Assembly: GCA_026873275.1 (NCBI GenBank)
Contig: JANTUC010000014.1
Span: 1,395,668 to 1,459,667, forward strand
DNA length: 64,000 bases
Reading direction: 5' to 3'
From: Pseudopithomyces maydicus
Lineage: Eukaryota > Ascomycota > Dothideomycetes > Pleosporales > Didymosphaeriaceae
Part shown: positions 48,361 through 61,600 of the stretch, one piece after another
Position numbering within the stretch: the stretch's first letter is position 1
Layout: each line of letters opens with the position of its first letter
Translations under genes and position numbers: made by a program
Notes under the pieces: generated by a model
Databases searched by the model: none
Told to the model about the DNA's origin: nothing
What the model saw: the letters and a program-made list of their open reading frames with translations, nothing else

Positions 48361-51300
48361 AATAGCTAAAAGTACCCTACCGCCTCGATTACATAATATT
48401 AGCGAAGTTTTCTACTACTACCACTGCTAGTAAATAAAATAATAGTAAAATGCGCTGCCTAGTGCGTCGCGTTAATACTTTATATACTACTACCTACCCT
48501 ATATATTATTATCACGATTATTAGAACGCTAACAGTAAGGTACCTCTCTAGCACGACTTAGTATATAATAGTATAATTAGGCCTTAATACAAAATAATAG
48601 ATAATTATTAATTTTTATAGTGTCGTCCTTAGGGGCGGTATTACGTGTTAGATAATTTTATTAACTTTTTTATAAATATATAATATTATTATTAAAATAA
48701 GTATAGCAGCGAGCAGGTCTCTAATAAATAAAAAAATTAATTTTTATTTAAGTTCCTATCCCCTCTAGCTTTCTTTTTTATATAGTATATTAATATAGCG
48801 CTAGCGCTTAAATAGAGTATAAAGAATTTTAAATACTAAAAGAATATTCTTTTTATAATTATTTCCTTTTTTTATATAGACGTTCTAGCTATAGAGAATT
48901 AGGTTTATATTATAATACTAAATAGGATAGTTAGGAATACTATTAATATATTTTTATTATAAGTTTTTACTATTATATATATTGAGATTCTAGTATTATA
49001 AATATATAATTATATTTTTTTATTTATAAGTGCATCTACTGCCCTGCCGCTATATTTATATAAATAATTTTATTTATTTTAGATCTTCCTATCTCCTTAC
49101 CTCTTTTATACTAAAAGAGAAAAATCTTTTATTTTTTTATAATACTAATTATCTTTTTTCTAGTATATATTTATCTTTATACTATTATAATATTAATAGA
49201 ACTATAGGCTCTTAAGTCTATAATATATTATTTTATATATTTTTATTACTATACTTTTATTTATATTATATATAGACTCTATATCACGGGACAGGTTAGT
49301 ATTAGGTTATATTTTAATAGTATATAGTTAGTAGGTAGTAGAAGAATTAGCTATTAAAATAAATTAAAAATATTAATAATAATAATAGTATAAAATAGGT
49401 AAATAAGTAAGTAAAATTAAAAATAATTATTAAATTATCTTATTAATATAGAATAGTTATCTATAATAAGTAAATACTAAGTATAAGGCTCCTGTCTAGT
49501 TTAAGCTATTTTAGGTCCCCTTTAAACTATTAAGTACCCCCTTTAGGCTGCTAAGTATCTACTTTAGACTATTTTATAGATGTTTATACTTATAAGCCCC
49601 TTTAGTATTATATAGAAACTCCCTTCTTAGGTATCTTTTCTTTTAGCTAGTTTAATATATTCTTATTTAGTTTAAAATATACTATTTAGTCTTATTCAAG
49701 AGGTTTACCCTATATAATTATACTATAATTTTATATTATACTAAACTTACTTTCTACTTAGCCTAAGAAGGCAACTTTAAAATCTATTTTATTTTAAAGA
49801 CCTAGGTAGGGCATTAGTTTTACTTAGGCCCTATTAAGGAAAAATTCTTAACTAGACTTTAAATAAGTCCTAGGGCAGCGCGGCTACTTAAAGGTTAAGT
49901 ATTTTTATAAAAGGTTTTATCTAGACTTAAAATAAGTCCTAAGGGTAGTGCTGTTACTTAGAGACTTAAAAGCCCTATTTTAATATAAAATATATAATTT
50001 AGGCCCTAAGGTAGATAAGCTACTTAAGAAAGAGTTCTTTTAAATTCTATTAAAAGCTACTAGCGTGGCTATAAACTTTAAAGAATTTTATAGGCGCCCC
50101 TTATTATTAAAAAGATAATTATAGGCTAATAGGTAATTTTCTTTTTATTTTATTAACTAAAATAGCTTAAGTAGTATATTATTATTTACTAGGCTATTGC
50201 CTTTCCTAAGAGTGTTTTAGTAAAATTATTACCTAGTAAAGATTATTTAAAGGTATTATAATAACTTATATTACCCTCTGCTATATATATATACTAAAAA
50301 GACTATTAGTAGACTTAGAATTTTTATAGACTCTACTTTTACCTCTATTACTTTTATTTTATACCTGCTTACTAGACCCCCTTAACTATATTAAGCTTTA
50401 TCTTTAAGGATTCTAGTAAAGAGCCTACCTTAAATAAATTTAAGTAAATTATTAAAAAGTTTTTATTCTTTTATTTATAATTAGTTAACCCTGCCAGCTA
50501 TTATCTTATATAAAATACTTTAGACTATAAGACGCCTCTTTTACTAAACTAATTATTATTTCTACTTTTTAAAATTAGGCTATTTTTATTAATATAACTA
50601 TATAGGTCCCCCTATTACCTTTATAAATACTTATTTAAAATATTAGTGAGCCTACCCTAGAGCTAGAACTTAAGGTATTTAAAATAAATAAGTAAATTAA
50701 ATAAAACTTATAATATTATTATAATTCTTTAAATTTATTTAATTTAGAGGCCTCTAAGGTACTTAAAGTATTAAAAAAGTATTTATTAAAATAGAGCACA
50801 GCTATTCTACTATTACTAATTATACTTAAATAACTACTTTTATAAGTAACCTTTTAGTATCCTAGGATAATATTAAACGCGCTATAAAGATACCTAAAAT
50901 CTTTAATAAAGTATTATAGGGTGGGCGCTAGTAAATCTAGTAAATATTATACTTAAGGAATCCTTAGCACCGCTCCCAAATAATTCTTAGTAATTAGAGG
51001 ACTCTTAGTAATTAAATAATAATTAGATAATAATAAGTAGTATATTAATTCTACTAGTATAAGCTTAGCACTGCCTTAAATCCTTAAAGGTAATTCTAGA
51101 TAGTCCTCTATTATAATTATTTTATATTTAACTTAGGTGGCTCCTTTAACCTCTATAATACCTTTAAGACCCTTATACTATAGTTATAATTATTAGAATT
51201 CTACTATTCTAATTAATTAATTTATTACTTAAGCGCTGGCCGCTGGCCACTAAATAAATAGTTATTTAAATATCTTAATTTAAAAAATTAATAACTTCGC

Positions 51301-54300
51301 CGCATAATTCGCGGCTACTAAATAAGTATTAAAAAGAAGAAGAAGGCCCTAATTACGTCTTATATAAAGATAATAAGAATTCTATAACTAAGACTGTGAT
51401 TATAAGCCTAACCTAATATTAAATAAGTAATAAAATATAACTAATTTTATTTACCTAAATAAAATAATTTAATATTACTAAATACTATCTGCCGTCTAAA
51501 TAAGGCAGTAGATTCTTTACTAAAAATTAAGTAAATAGTGTATAAGGCGCAACTACTACTTATAAATTAATTTAATAATTAAAACTTACCTTACTACCGC
51601 TAGTACCTTACCTCTATTTATTAAATTACTTAAATCTAACTAATTAGTTCTATCTGCGCAGTTATAAAATAAGTTAAAAAGACCTACACCCCTAGTAAAT
51701 TATTCTAGTATAATATAGTAACTTACACCGACTCTGTTAGCAGCTACTTTATATAATTTAAAACTTTAAACCTTATAGTAATTAGCTCTATATATTTAAT
51801 TATATAGGGTAATATTATCTAGGTAATAATAGCTTAATTAAATAAAATAATAAGGCGCTGCGCACCTTTTTAACTATTAAATAATTATTACTACCTATTA
51901 TTTAACCTTTAATAGTCCGTGCTAATACTTAATTATATAAATAGAAGAGCGCCCACTAACTAAGACTATTATAAACTTCTAAATATTATAATAATTATCT
52001 ACTCTTAATAAGCTTCCTAGTAACTAAGATAATATATTTACTAGTCTTTTAAACCTTAATCTTCTTAGTTTTCTAAGTAATATTTATATCCCACCACTAA
52101 ATAGCGGCACTAATTAGCGCTATAATTTTAATAAAATTTATTTTACACTTAATTACTTTAAAGTTAATATTATTAATATATCTAATAGCAGTTTCTAACT
52201 TAAGTTATAATCTACCTTTATTAATATATTAATAACTTTTTTACTACCGCCGCCCACGCCCGCGTATTTATATAATTAATTAGTTATTAACTCTAGTAAA
52301 GAGTAATACTACTAATAACCCACTAAAGCTATAACTAATAACCTATTATAATTATAAATAATTTAAGCGACCCAGTCACAGCCTATATAAAAATATAATT
52401 TAAGTAATTTAATTTATAATTAAGAAGAAGCCGCTGCAGATAGAGACTTTTTTAAATTTAATAATAAGAATAAAGACCTTAATAATCTTATAACTTAATT
52501 ATATAAGCGTACTAACCGGCTAAAAGCCCTTATTAATAAAAAGAAATAGTAAATTATTTTTAAGCTTAAGAAACTTACCTCTAGAGTAGTTATTAACTAT
52601 AACTAGATCCTATAGAAAATCTTAGAGATTATAATAGCCGCCCACTAATAATATTAATTTAGTTTTATTTTATAATATCCCACTCTCTTATATCCCTTAC
52701 TATTTATTAAAAAAGTTACTAAAGACCGCCTACTAGCCTACTAGATAGAAATAATAATTTATAAAGGATACCCTATTATACTAATTAATAAATATAATAA
52801 ATATAAGAACTTAGTCACCTACTATAAGCTCGCCTTAGATAATAATTTTAAGAATCTTATTTTAAGTAATTTATAATATATTTAGTAATTACTCCTTAGT
52901 ATAGTATAATATATAAAGAATTTTTACTAAGACTTTTAAATAGTTGCTAAAGCTAAAAATAGCCTATTTATTTACCTAAAACTCCTTTTAATCCAGATAG
53001 GTACTACTTAGGTAAAACTAAATACTATAAATATTAAACGCCTTAATCTTAAAAAGAAAGCTATAAAAGCTTTAATAATTATAATAATACTTAATAAGAA
53101 GAATAAAGACTTAGTATAATAATATTAATAGCTCTTTAAAAATTATAAACGTTTTAGTGCTAGTAAGATAAATCCTTAGTAATTTTTTAAGCTAAAAATA
53201 AACTATAAGCACTTAAAGGCATATACTACTACTAATATAGTAATATATAATAACTTTAAGTAATTATAAAAAAAATTAGAGGCTAAGCGTTATAAGCTAG
53301 TAATTATTTATACTTAGGTTTAAGAGCTATAAGTAAAATTATTTATTATTTTATATATAGTGCCTTGCAGACAGCCGCTTAACTAAGAATAATTTAAATA
53401 CTTTATATAATTAATTACTGCACTAGTTACTGCACTAAAATTTTAATAAATAAATAACTCTTATAAATATAATATATTATAAACTTTTAATATTAAATTT
53501 AAGTATTTGCTCACGTGAGACCCCTCCTTATAATACTACTTATAGAATAGATAAATAGTATATTAATTATTTATATATAATTTTATATAAGACTCTTCGC
53601 TAATTAAATCCTTAGCTATATATTTAGCTTAATTTAAGTTACTTAAAATCTTTAAACTACCTAAAGTACTAGAATTTAATATAAAAAAAGATATAAAATA
53701 TAAATTATAGTATATCCTTCTCCTAGACAAACTATAGACTATTAAAAATAAAATTAATTATATCTATTACACGCGAAGCCGATTACATAATAAGACTATT
53801 AAAATAGTATACCTAGTACTATTATATACCTATATAATTAATAAATTATTATACTCTGTTAACCGCGTTCTTCTTAATAACTATAATGTAATTAATATTT
53901 TAAAAAAGCTCTACTCCTAAAGACTAGAGTAGAAATTAAGTAAAACCCTATTTAAATAAAGAATTTAATTTTTTATAACAGTTTCCTATCTTCTATACTT
54001 AACTAATTTTAAGAAAAGCTAACACGCCCGCTAAATAATTAATATTAAATTAATAAAATAGGCTTCTATTAGAGCCGCCCCTAATAAGTTTTATAAATAA
54101 TTTATAGACTATGCCTTCCTCTAAAAGTACTTATTTAAAGAAATTAACGCTAATTAAAATATTATTATAAAGATTAAGATTATTTTATCTTTATTAGTAT
54201 CCTTATTTTCTTAAAGAACTAGAACTATTATATTCTCTACCCTAATAACTTTTTAAATAAAGCCTTAAAGCTCAGCAAAGAAAATATATAATTATATATA

Positions 54301-57300
54301 TTAAAAACTTACTACTTTAGTAATAAAAAAATACTACTTTAATTATAGTAAGCTAAACTACTAAGCTATTAACCTATAAGTAAAATATTATAGTAATAGC
54401 CTAATATTATTCTAGCTAATTAAATACTTCTACTATATTCTTATATTAGTATATAATAAGATAACTAATAACTTAAAAATACTATATACCCTCTTTAAGT
54501 ATACTAAAGAATTAACTACTTCTATTTTTATAAAATTATATTTAGCGAAAGTAGTGGCCTCTAATTCTAAGAAGAATTATAAAAGAATTTACTAAGATTT
54601 TTATTAGTTCTTAAGTAAAAGCGTGCCTAGAAATAGGTAAAGTATAAAATAAGTAATATTCTTAAGTAATTAAGACGCCGTATAGAGGATCTTAAATTAG
54701 TTATAAAATCTAGTACTATTTAATTTTACTAGATTTTAATTATTACTACTTTTAATAAGCCTATCTTTAGCGCTTTATAGCTATAGTTTTATTATTTAGT
54801 TAAATTAAATATCCTTAGAGAATGGGCGTGTATATATTAACTTACTAATACTAAAGCTAATACTAGTTTTATTAATAAGTAATATATTTAATAATACTAT
54901 TTATATTAATATAAAATATAACACCCCATTAATCTAGCACTAACTAATGGGAAAATTATTAAAAAACTATAAAAAGTAATAGACCTTATCCTATAATATA
55001 AAACTTACTTACACTATATAAATTACTTTATTATTAACCTAGAAGTATTTAATATAGTCCTAGAAATAAACTAATTATAATAATATAACCTAGTACTAGA
55101 GCTGTAGAAATAATTAATAATATTTAATTTTTTTATTACCTTATAAACTACCTATAATATAAATAAGTAAAAATTATATATTATAAGAGTGACTTTAGCA
55201 AAATATGGCTCCCTCCTAATATAATTAATAAAATAGAGCTGATTTCTAGCATAACAGTTTATTTTATAATTATATAATAGCTTAAGAATTATATTTAAAT
55301 ATAGTTATAGGACTAGGCCTACTTATTTTAATTTATAAATAACCCTAATAAGTAGGCCTTTACTTTATATATAAATCTCACTACTATTAGTTAAATTAAC
55401 TATAATAAGTACTTAGATAAGATAACTTAACCTCCTTAAAATATAATTAAAATACTCTCTAAACTCCCCAATACCTACTATAAAATAGTATATATTTTTA
55501 ATCCTATTAAGACTAACAAGCTCCTACCCTAATATAATAAAATTAATTATTTAATTAACTTAACTAATAACTGCCTACCGCAACCCTATATATATAATTT
55601 ATTATAATTTAAAGTTTTAGTAGTTAAGAAATATATTAATAAAATACTAGTAAAGGGATTTATCTAATTTAATAGATTATCTTTTACTACGCCTATACTA
55701 GTAATCTATAAATTAAAAAGTAGTCTTTAAATATATATTAATTACTACACATTAAATATAATAACTAAGAAAAATTGCACAGCGCCACCTTTAATAAAAG
55801 AAATTCTAGTAAAAATAAATAAGACTTATATTATAATTATTCTAAATATTATCGTGGCATTTAATATAGTATAAATAAGAGAAGGGGATAAAGAGAAGAT
55901 AGTTTTCCTCTATTAATATAGGCTCTATAAGTATATAATTATATTTTTTAGCCTTTATAACGCCCCTAACACCTTCTAGAACTTTATTAATAATTTATTA
56001 TATAACTATCTTAATAACTTTTATACTGTATACTTAAATAATATCTTAATATATAATAAAGATAAAAGTATATACTAAGAATATATCCTATAAATCCTTT
56101 ATTAGCTTAACCTTATCCACGTCTTTATAAATATTAATAAGTACTATTTCTATACTAAGCGGGTAAAATACTTAGGGCTTATTATTACTATTACTAAAAT
56201 TAAAATAGATTCTAAAAAGGTATTAATAATACTAGCCTAATAACTACTATAATATTTAAAGGATATTTAAGCCTTTTTAGGCTTTATAAACTTCTATTAA
56301 TAGTTTATTTATAGGTTTAATACTATTTATAAACCCTTAACTACTCTTACCTAAAAGAAGGTATTTTAAGAGTCCTTTTTAGTTTTTATAAAGTTGCCCG
56401 CCGGACTCGCGTTTAAAATACTTAAAAAGATATTTACTAGCGCTCCAATACTTTAATATTTTAACTTTAATAAAGAAACCTAACTAAAAATAAATACTTT
56501 TAACTTTATTATGGCTGTAATTCTATTTTAAAAGAATATAATTAGTATCCTCTATCCTATTATCTTTCTATTTTATAAAATAACGCCGGTTAAGTATAAT
56601 TATAAGATTTATAATAAGAAGCTTCTTACTATTATATAGGTATTTAAGAAATAATATATTAATCTTACCGGCACCCTATCTCCTATTAAAATTTTATTAA
56701 ATTATTAAGCCCTTTAGCACTTTATAATTAATAAAAGACTAAATTAATAGTAAGTATAGTAGGCGAAGTTTCTAGTAGAATTTAATTTTAAAATTTACTA
56801 CTAACTAGAAAAATAAGACACTAAATTTAATATACTTATATAGAGACCTAACAACTTACCCTAGAATAATAAAGATACCTACTATAAGTACTAAGTTTAA
56901 GTAGTTCTTTACCTAGAGCTCTTTAAAGAAGATAAAAATCACTATATAATTATATTAACTCTTACTATTATTTAATAAATTAAGTACGCGCTTATTACTT
57001 TAACTAAGACTTTATATACCTATATAATATTGGCTCTACTAGAGGTAATTACTATAAATATTATTAAGCTAAGAGAAGACCTAGTCTATAATATATAAAT
57101 AATTAGACTAAAAAATACTATTTATTAAATTATTTAAAAAACACTCTAACAGCACGTATAATAGTTACTAATTAATTTAATTAAGTAGGATTTCTGCCTA
57201 AAAATTTCTAATTATATATTCTAAAATAGATTACTAACTATTTATAATTAAATATATATACTAGACGAGGATCTAAAAACTTAAATTTTAAATAAATATT

Positions 57301-57515
57301 ATAATGTGCTAATCGCCGGACACCTAAAATAAAAGAATATATATATTTAGGTTATTTAGTACTACTACTAGCCCCAACTAACTACTAATATTATATAATA
57401 TATTAAAGTATATCTAATATACTAGAGGAGTAAAGTAAACTATAAATAAAAGTATAAACTTCTCTAATTACTACCTATCTCTAACTAATACTAGTAAAAT
57501 ATATTTATAAACTTT
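48361..57515. other. AT-rich RIP block, about 9.1 kb
   Basis: Base composition drops abruptly to nearly all A and T, with TA and TAA/TAG dense in every frame and no ORF over about 60 codons. This is what intense C-to-T mutation on both strands produces in Pezizomycotina repeats. The right third is a readable fossil Ty3/Gypsy pol (own entry). The segment 49293-49450 is a mutated copy of 44641-44890. The rest (about 49500-55500) I cannot assign; it is probably the fossil element's gag and flanking repeats. No functional gene is expected here, and the block is likely heterochromatic. Confidence 0.85.
55620..57515 (+). pseudogene. Fossil Ty3/Gypsy pol (RT, RNase H, integrase), RIP-degraded
   Basis: Reading plus-strand frames through stops gives a decayed Ty3/Gypsy pol. 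Around 55870 comes AFNIV.IREGD; at about 55950-56070 LYNAPNTF, then YLNNILIYNKD, the RT active-site box with both Asp changed to Asn by G-to-A. About 56160 reads KYLGLIIT and about 56270 AFLGFINFY. The RNase H region near 56590 reads YNYKIYNKKLLTI. The integrase zinc-finger region lies at 57300-57515: LIAGHLK, then YIKVYLIY.RSKVNYK, ending IFINF exactly where the young LTR begins. The element differs in sequence from the intact chromovirus next to it, so it is another family. It cannot be functional. Confidence 0.85.
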
Positions 57516-57736
57516 TGTTATGACCACGAGGGTAGCTAGTCCTAGAGGTTAAGGTTGGTTCTCGGGCAGGAGCAACTTACGGAGGGAGAAGGGTTATCGA
57601 CTGCGTGAGCGGGTCGATGGGGTAGTCGGTATCGGTATCACGAATGATACTAAATCAACAAGGAGGCCTGAGTGAATCCAAATGATAGATTGATAAACAG
57701 GTTGAACACGAGTATCTAGTAGGATACTCGAGTCTC

Positions 57737-57742
57737 TATATA
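57737..57742 (-). promoter_or_regulatory. LTR TATA box
   Basis: TATATA on the element's coding strand. The presumed RNA start lies about 30 nt downstream (near 57711), next to the GTGTTCAA at 57702-57709 that is complementary to the primer binding site. Confidence 0.55.
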
Positions 57743-57747
57743 CATGA

Positions 57748-57826
57748 CTAGTCCCATGAGTCCCATTGTCCCATGAGTCCCAAAATCCCATAAGTCCCAA
57801 AATCCCATAAGTCCCAAAATCCCGTA
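57748..57826. repeat. Short tandem repeats in LTR U3
   Basis: Variants of agtcccatg and of the 17-18-bp unit tcccaaaatcccataag recur about five times just upstream of the TATA element, with one more partial copy near 57867. They may bind a transcription factor; no factor can be named. Confidence 0.75.
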
Positions 57827-58035
57827 TTCGCGCGTAACTGTGCCTTATTGGCTCCCGTATCTTTACTCGTCCCATAAGTCCCAAGATCCCGTGCGGGACT
57901 TTGGTCCGTGCGTTACATGCGACGGTTGGGACTGGTGTTGGTCACGTGTTCTAAGCGACCTGGGATCCGGCGGCTAGGAGCAGAAGTGGTTATGATAACG
58001 AGCTCCTGCCCCACTTCGCGCGGATCGTAACATCA

Positions 58036-58049
58036 TCTCCCTCCTCTCT
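58036..58049 (-). promoter_or_regulatory. Polypurine tract for plus-strand priming
   Basis: On the element strand this reads AGAGAGGAGGGAGA and ends 3 nt before the 3' LTR, the position and composition expected of the RNase H-resistant primer. Confidence 0.75.
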
Positions 58050-58063
58050 ATCCTCATGTCCTC

Positions 58064-58612
58064 ATGAGTGCACCGAAATCCCGTTCCGCCCAGTTCCGTC
58101 ATCGTCAAGCCGATCGTCTCGAGAAGGACGCCGTTTACGTTATGGTCGCTTGCACGTACTGTGTCAAGAAGTCGTTGCCTTGTCGTCTGTCGTCCTTGCA
58201 CAAGAAGTGCACGAACTGCGTGAGGTTCGGCATTCAGAAATGTGAACCGGAGGAGGTGCCTTTGCCTGATTATTCCAAGATTGATCAGGAGATGGAGCGT
58301 TTAGAAAAGTTGGAAGCAGAAGAAGAGGCGAAGTTGCGTGTTGAAGAGGAGTTGGCGGAAGCTGCCTTACTGCGTGCGCGGCAGGCTCGCGAGAAGATGA
58401 GCCGTCTGCGGAAGCAGCGCAAGCTTCTTCGACAGAAAGAACAAGAATTGTTCGACAAAGGAATGTCGACTATAGACGAGTTGGAGCGCTTAGAAGCGCA
58501 GGAGGAGTTAGCGTCGGCGGCTGCTTCTGTCAATCCACAGGCTGCCTTAGGAGCCGAGGTGGTTGACTGGTCCTTTGTTTGGGGGTCCCCTGGTCCTCTT
58601 GCTGGCGCCTAA
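58064..58612 (+). CDS. Antisense transposon ORF: Zn(II)2Cys6-like plus coiled coil
   Basis: The 182-residue ORF lies between pol and the 3' LTR on the strand opposite to all other element genes. It begins 32 bp inside the LTR and ends 5 bp from the pol stop, convergent with it. Residues 29-60 hold cysteines spaced C-x2-C-x6-C-x8-C-x2-C-x7-C (core CTYCVKKSLPC ... CTNC), which fits the fungal Zn(II)2Cys6 cluster rule. A basic N-terminus (RSAQFRHRQADR) precedes it. Residues about 75-155 are Glu/Lys/Arg/Leu-rich with heptad spacing, a long coiled coil probably driving dimerisation. G+C and codon use look normal and the ORF is fully open. Role unknown: possibly DNA binding or regulation of the element. 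No promoter is proven; the adjacent LTR would have to act bidirectionally. Confidence 0.72.
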   Translation: MSAPKSRSAQFRHRQADRLEKDAVYVMVACTYCVKKSLPCRLSSLHKKCTNCVRFGIQKCEPEEVPLPDYSKIDQEMERLEKLEAEEEAKLRVEEELAEAALLRARQAREKMSRLRKQRKLLRQKEQELFDKGMSTIDELERLEAQEELASAAASVNPQAALGAEVVDWSFVWGSPGPLAGA

Positions 58613-58617
58613 GTATG

Positions 58618-61600
58618 TTATTTTTGGAGGTGCGTGTGTGATGAGTTGTGTCCGTTCCTCTTCGACCTTTGCTGCAGGAATTGGCTGACCATTGGTTTGC
58701 AGTTTCCTAGGTTTCTGACTGGTTCCCAGGTGTTTTCGCTGTTGGGATACCCTTTCCATTTGATGAGGAATTCTTCCGTTTCTCGACACTGATCGTATCG
58801 CACGTCGAGTATCTTTTCGACTTCGAATTCCGTTTCTTCCTCGGCTTGGTGATAGAAGGTGGTTTGAACTGGCGTTTCCGGGTCTGCTGGTTCCAATAAT
58901 GATATGTGGAATACCGGGTGTATCTTTGCATCTGGCGGTAGTTCCAACTTGTAGTTTACTGGCGATATCTGTTTGGAAATGAAAAATGGTCCGACCTTAA
59001 CGTGATCCAGTTTCTTGTGTTTCTTCTTCTGTGTGCGAAGATTTTTCGTAAGTAGGTATACTTTATCCCCTTCTTCAGCTGAGGTGCCGTTTTTCGTTTC
59101 TTGTTGACGTAGGAAATTGTTTGTCGTTGAGACTTCTCGAGGTTTTCTCGTAATTCTTCGTGTGTTTGTTTCATGATCCCTGCAGTTTTCTCTGCTTCTG
59201 CTGTGTTGATAACCGTTGGTAAGACTTGATCAAAGAGATGTGGATGTTTTCCGTGGTTTGCGTAGTATGGTGTAATTCCGGTTGTTGCTGATTCTTTGTT
59301 GTTGTATGCCATCTGTGCTAAGGGTAGTAATGAAACCCAATTATCTTTCTTCTTGTTGCAGTAGATGCGTAGGTACGTTTCCATAGTCTGGTTGGTACGT
59401 TCTGTTTGTCCGTCTGTTTGTGGGTGATAAGCTGTCGATAGCTTTCGTTTTGTCCCGATAAGTGCCATAAGCGTTGTCCAGTAGTTTGACGTAAAGAGTT
59501 TGTCTCTGTCGCTGATGATTGTCCTTGGTATGCCGTGGTGTCTTACGAGTCTGTCGAGTATAAGATATCCTAGCTGGTCTGCAGTGTATTCCTTCTTGCA
59601 GGGTATCATTTCGGCGTACTTCGTAAATCTGTCCACAATAACCAATATTGCGTTGTACTTGACTTCCGTAGCCGGGTCCGTAGATCCTGGTAGTCCAGTG
59701 ACAAAATCCATAGCGATGTCTTCCCATGGTGCTGTGGGTATTTTAATGGCTTGCATTTCTCCATACTTCAGATGCGTCGCATGCTTATTCCTTTGGCAGT
59801 CTGCGCACTTCCTAATGTAGGTGGTTACAGCTTCCTTGATTCCTTTGAAGTTGTAGTTCCGTTGGATTAGTTCCATTGTCTTGCTGATTCCGGGATGTCC
59901 GTAAAGAGGGTCGTCGTGGTGTTGTCGTATTACCTCCTCCTGTTGTTCCTTTGGTACGTCCTTGGTGACTATTATTAGTTGGTTAAGTTCCGCTGTAGGT
60001 CCTAGCGATCCGTCCTTGTTTTCCTTGAGGATTGCCGAATATGTCTTGACCTTATCTCCTGCGAGATCTTTTCTTCTGCTGAGAGCATCTGCTCGTCCGT
60101 TCTCTTTTCCTGGTGTGTACAGGATCTTGAATTTGTACTGTCCAAGGGCTTCTGACCATCGCGCTTGTCGCGGTGTCAATTCTTTCGTCGTCGTGAACCG
60201 TAACAGGTTCTTGTGGTCCGTGAAGATCGTGAGTTCCGAGCATCCGTGTGCATAGATTCTCCAGTGCTTGAGTGCTTTGACAATAGCATATAATTCTTTA
60301 TCGTGGATGTCGTAGCGTGTTTCTGCGTCGATGAACTTGTAAGAGTAGTAAGCAACGGGGTGCCATTGTCCGTCTCTTTCTTGTTTCGCGCATGCTCCGA
60401 TAGCCAAGTCGCTTGCATCGGTCTCCATGCGTAGTGGTTCGTCGCTTCTGAAAGCAACTAGGACTGGTGCGCTGATGCTTGCTTGTACTAGCTGTTTGAA
60501 AGCTTGATCGCATTGTTCCGTCCATTTGAATGCTACATCCTTCTTGGTTAGTGCCGTCAAGGGTATGGTGATCTTGGAGTAATCCTTGATAAATTGTCTG
60601 TTGAATCCGCAAAATCCTAGGAATTCTCGCACGTCTCCTATGGTTTTCGGGATTGGCCATGCTCGTATGGTTTCGATCTTGTCTGGGCTTATGCTAAAGC
60701 CTTTCGTGTTGACAACGTGTCCTAGGAACTCTAGTTCCGTGACATGGAATTTGCATTTTTCCGGTTTGATCCTCAGATGGGCTTTCCGTAAAGCTTCTAA
60801 CACGATTTTGACATGCTCTACGTGTTCTCGCTCGTTTTCCGAGTATATGAGGATGTCGTCCAAGTAGGCAACTACGAAGATGTCGAGGTAGTTCCTAAGC
60901 GTGTTGTTGATCAATTCCTGGAATGTTGCTGGTGCATTGGTTAGTCCGAACGGCATGACTGTGTACTCGAACAGGCCGTATCGCGATCTAAACGCTGTCT
61001 TCCATTCTTCACCTTCTTTCATCCTGATGAGGTGGTATCCGTCTCTTAAGTCCATAGCCGTAAATATCTTGGCTCTTGAGAGTCTGTCTCGTAATTCTGA
61101 TATGTTCGGTAACGGGTATCTATTCTTGATCGTGATGTTGTTGAGTGCTCGATAGTCGATGCACGGTCGTGGTTCTCCGTTTTTCTTGAGTACGAACATA
61201 AATGGACTTGCTGCGGGTGACTTCGATTCTCGTATGTATCCTTTGTCGAGGTTCTTCTCGATGAAGTCCTTTTCCCATTGGAGTTCTTTTCCTGACTTGC
61301 CGTATAATGGTCCAAAGGGTGGCGTTTTCCCTTCTTCTAGGTCAATCGTATGATCCCAGGGTTGGTGCTCAGGTAGGTTTGCTTTTCCTTCCTCTTCCCG
61401 AAACAAATGACTCCATTCTTTATATTCGTCGGGGATGTCGTGAGTTGTGCGTTTCTCCTTCTCGTGCTTCTTGACCTGGTGGTGCCTGCCAGCGTCTGCC
61501 GAGGGTAATTCCAGTTTATCGACTTTCTGTCGCGAGTTCAAATTATTGATCATGCTCTCATCCGCCATCAGCGTCGTGTGATGCGCAGGTTCTGACTGCA

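Larger units (their letters stand above)
57516..58032 (-). repeat. 3' LTR, 517 bp
   Basis: Ends are the inverted pair TGTTA (57516) and TAACA (58028-58032), the canonical TG..CA. The first 200 bp equal 63801-64000 without a mismatch. It contains a TATA element and short tandem repeats in the presumed U3. The 5-bp left flank is acttt. Confidence 0.92.

Noticed and set aside
48361..57515. AT-rich block as centromere or telomere
   Set aside because: No telomeric TTAGGG repeats, and a decayed Ty3/Gypsy pol can be read in it; RIP of a transposon is sufficient.
58618..58947. Independent chromodomain gene
   Set aside because: It is the C-terminus of pol, separated only by a one-base loss in a T run at 59090-59094.
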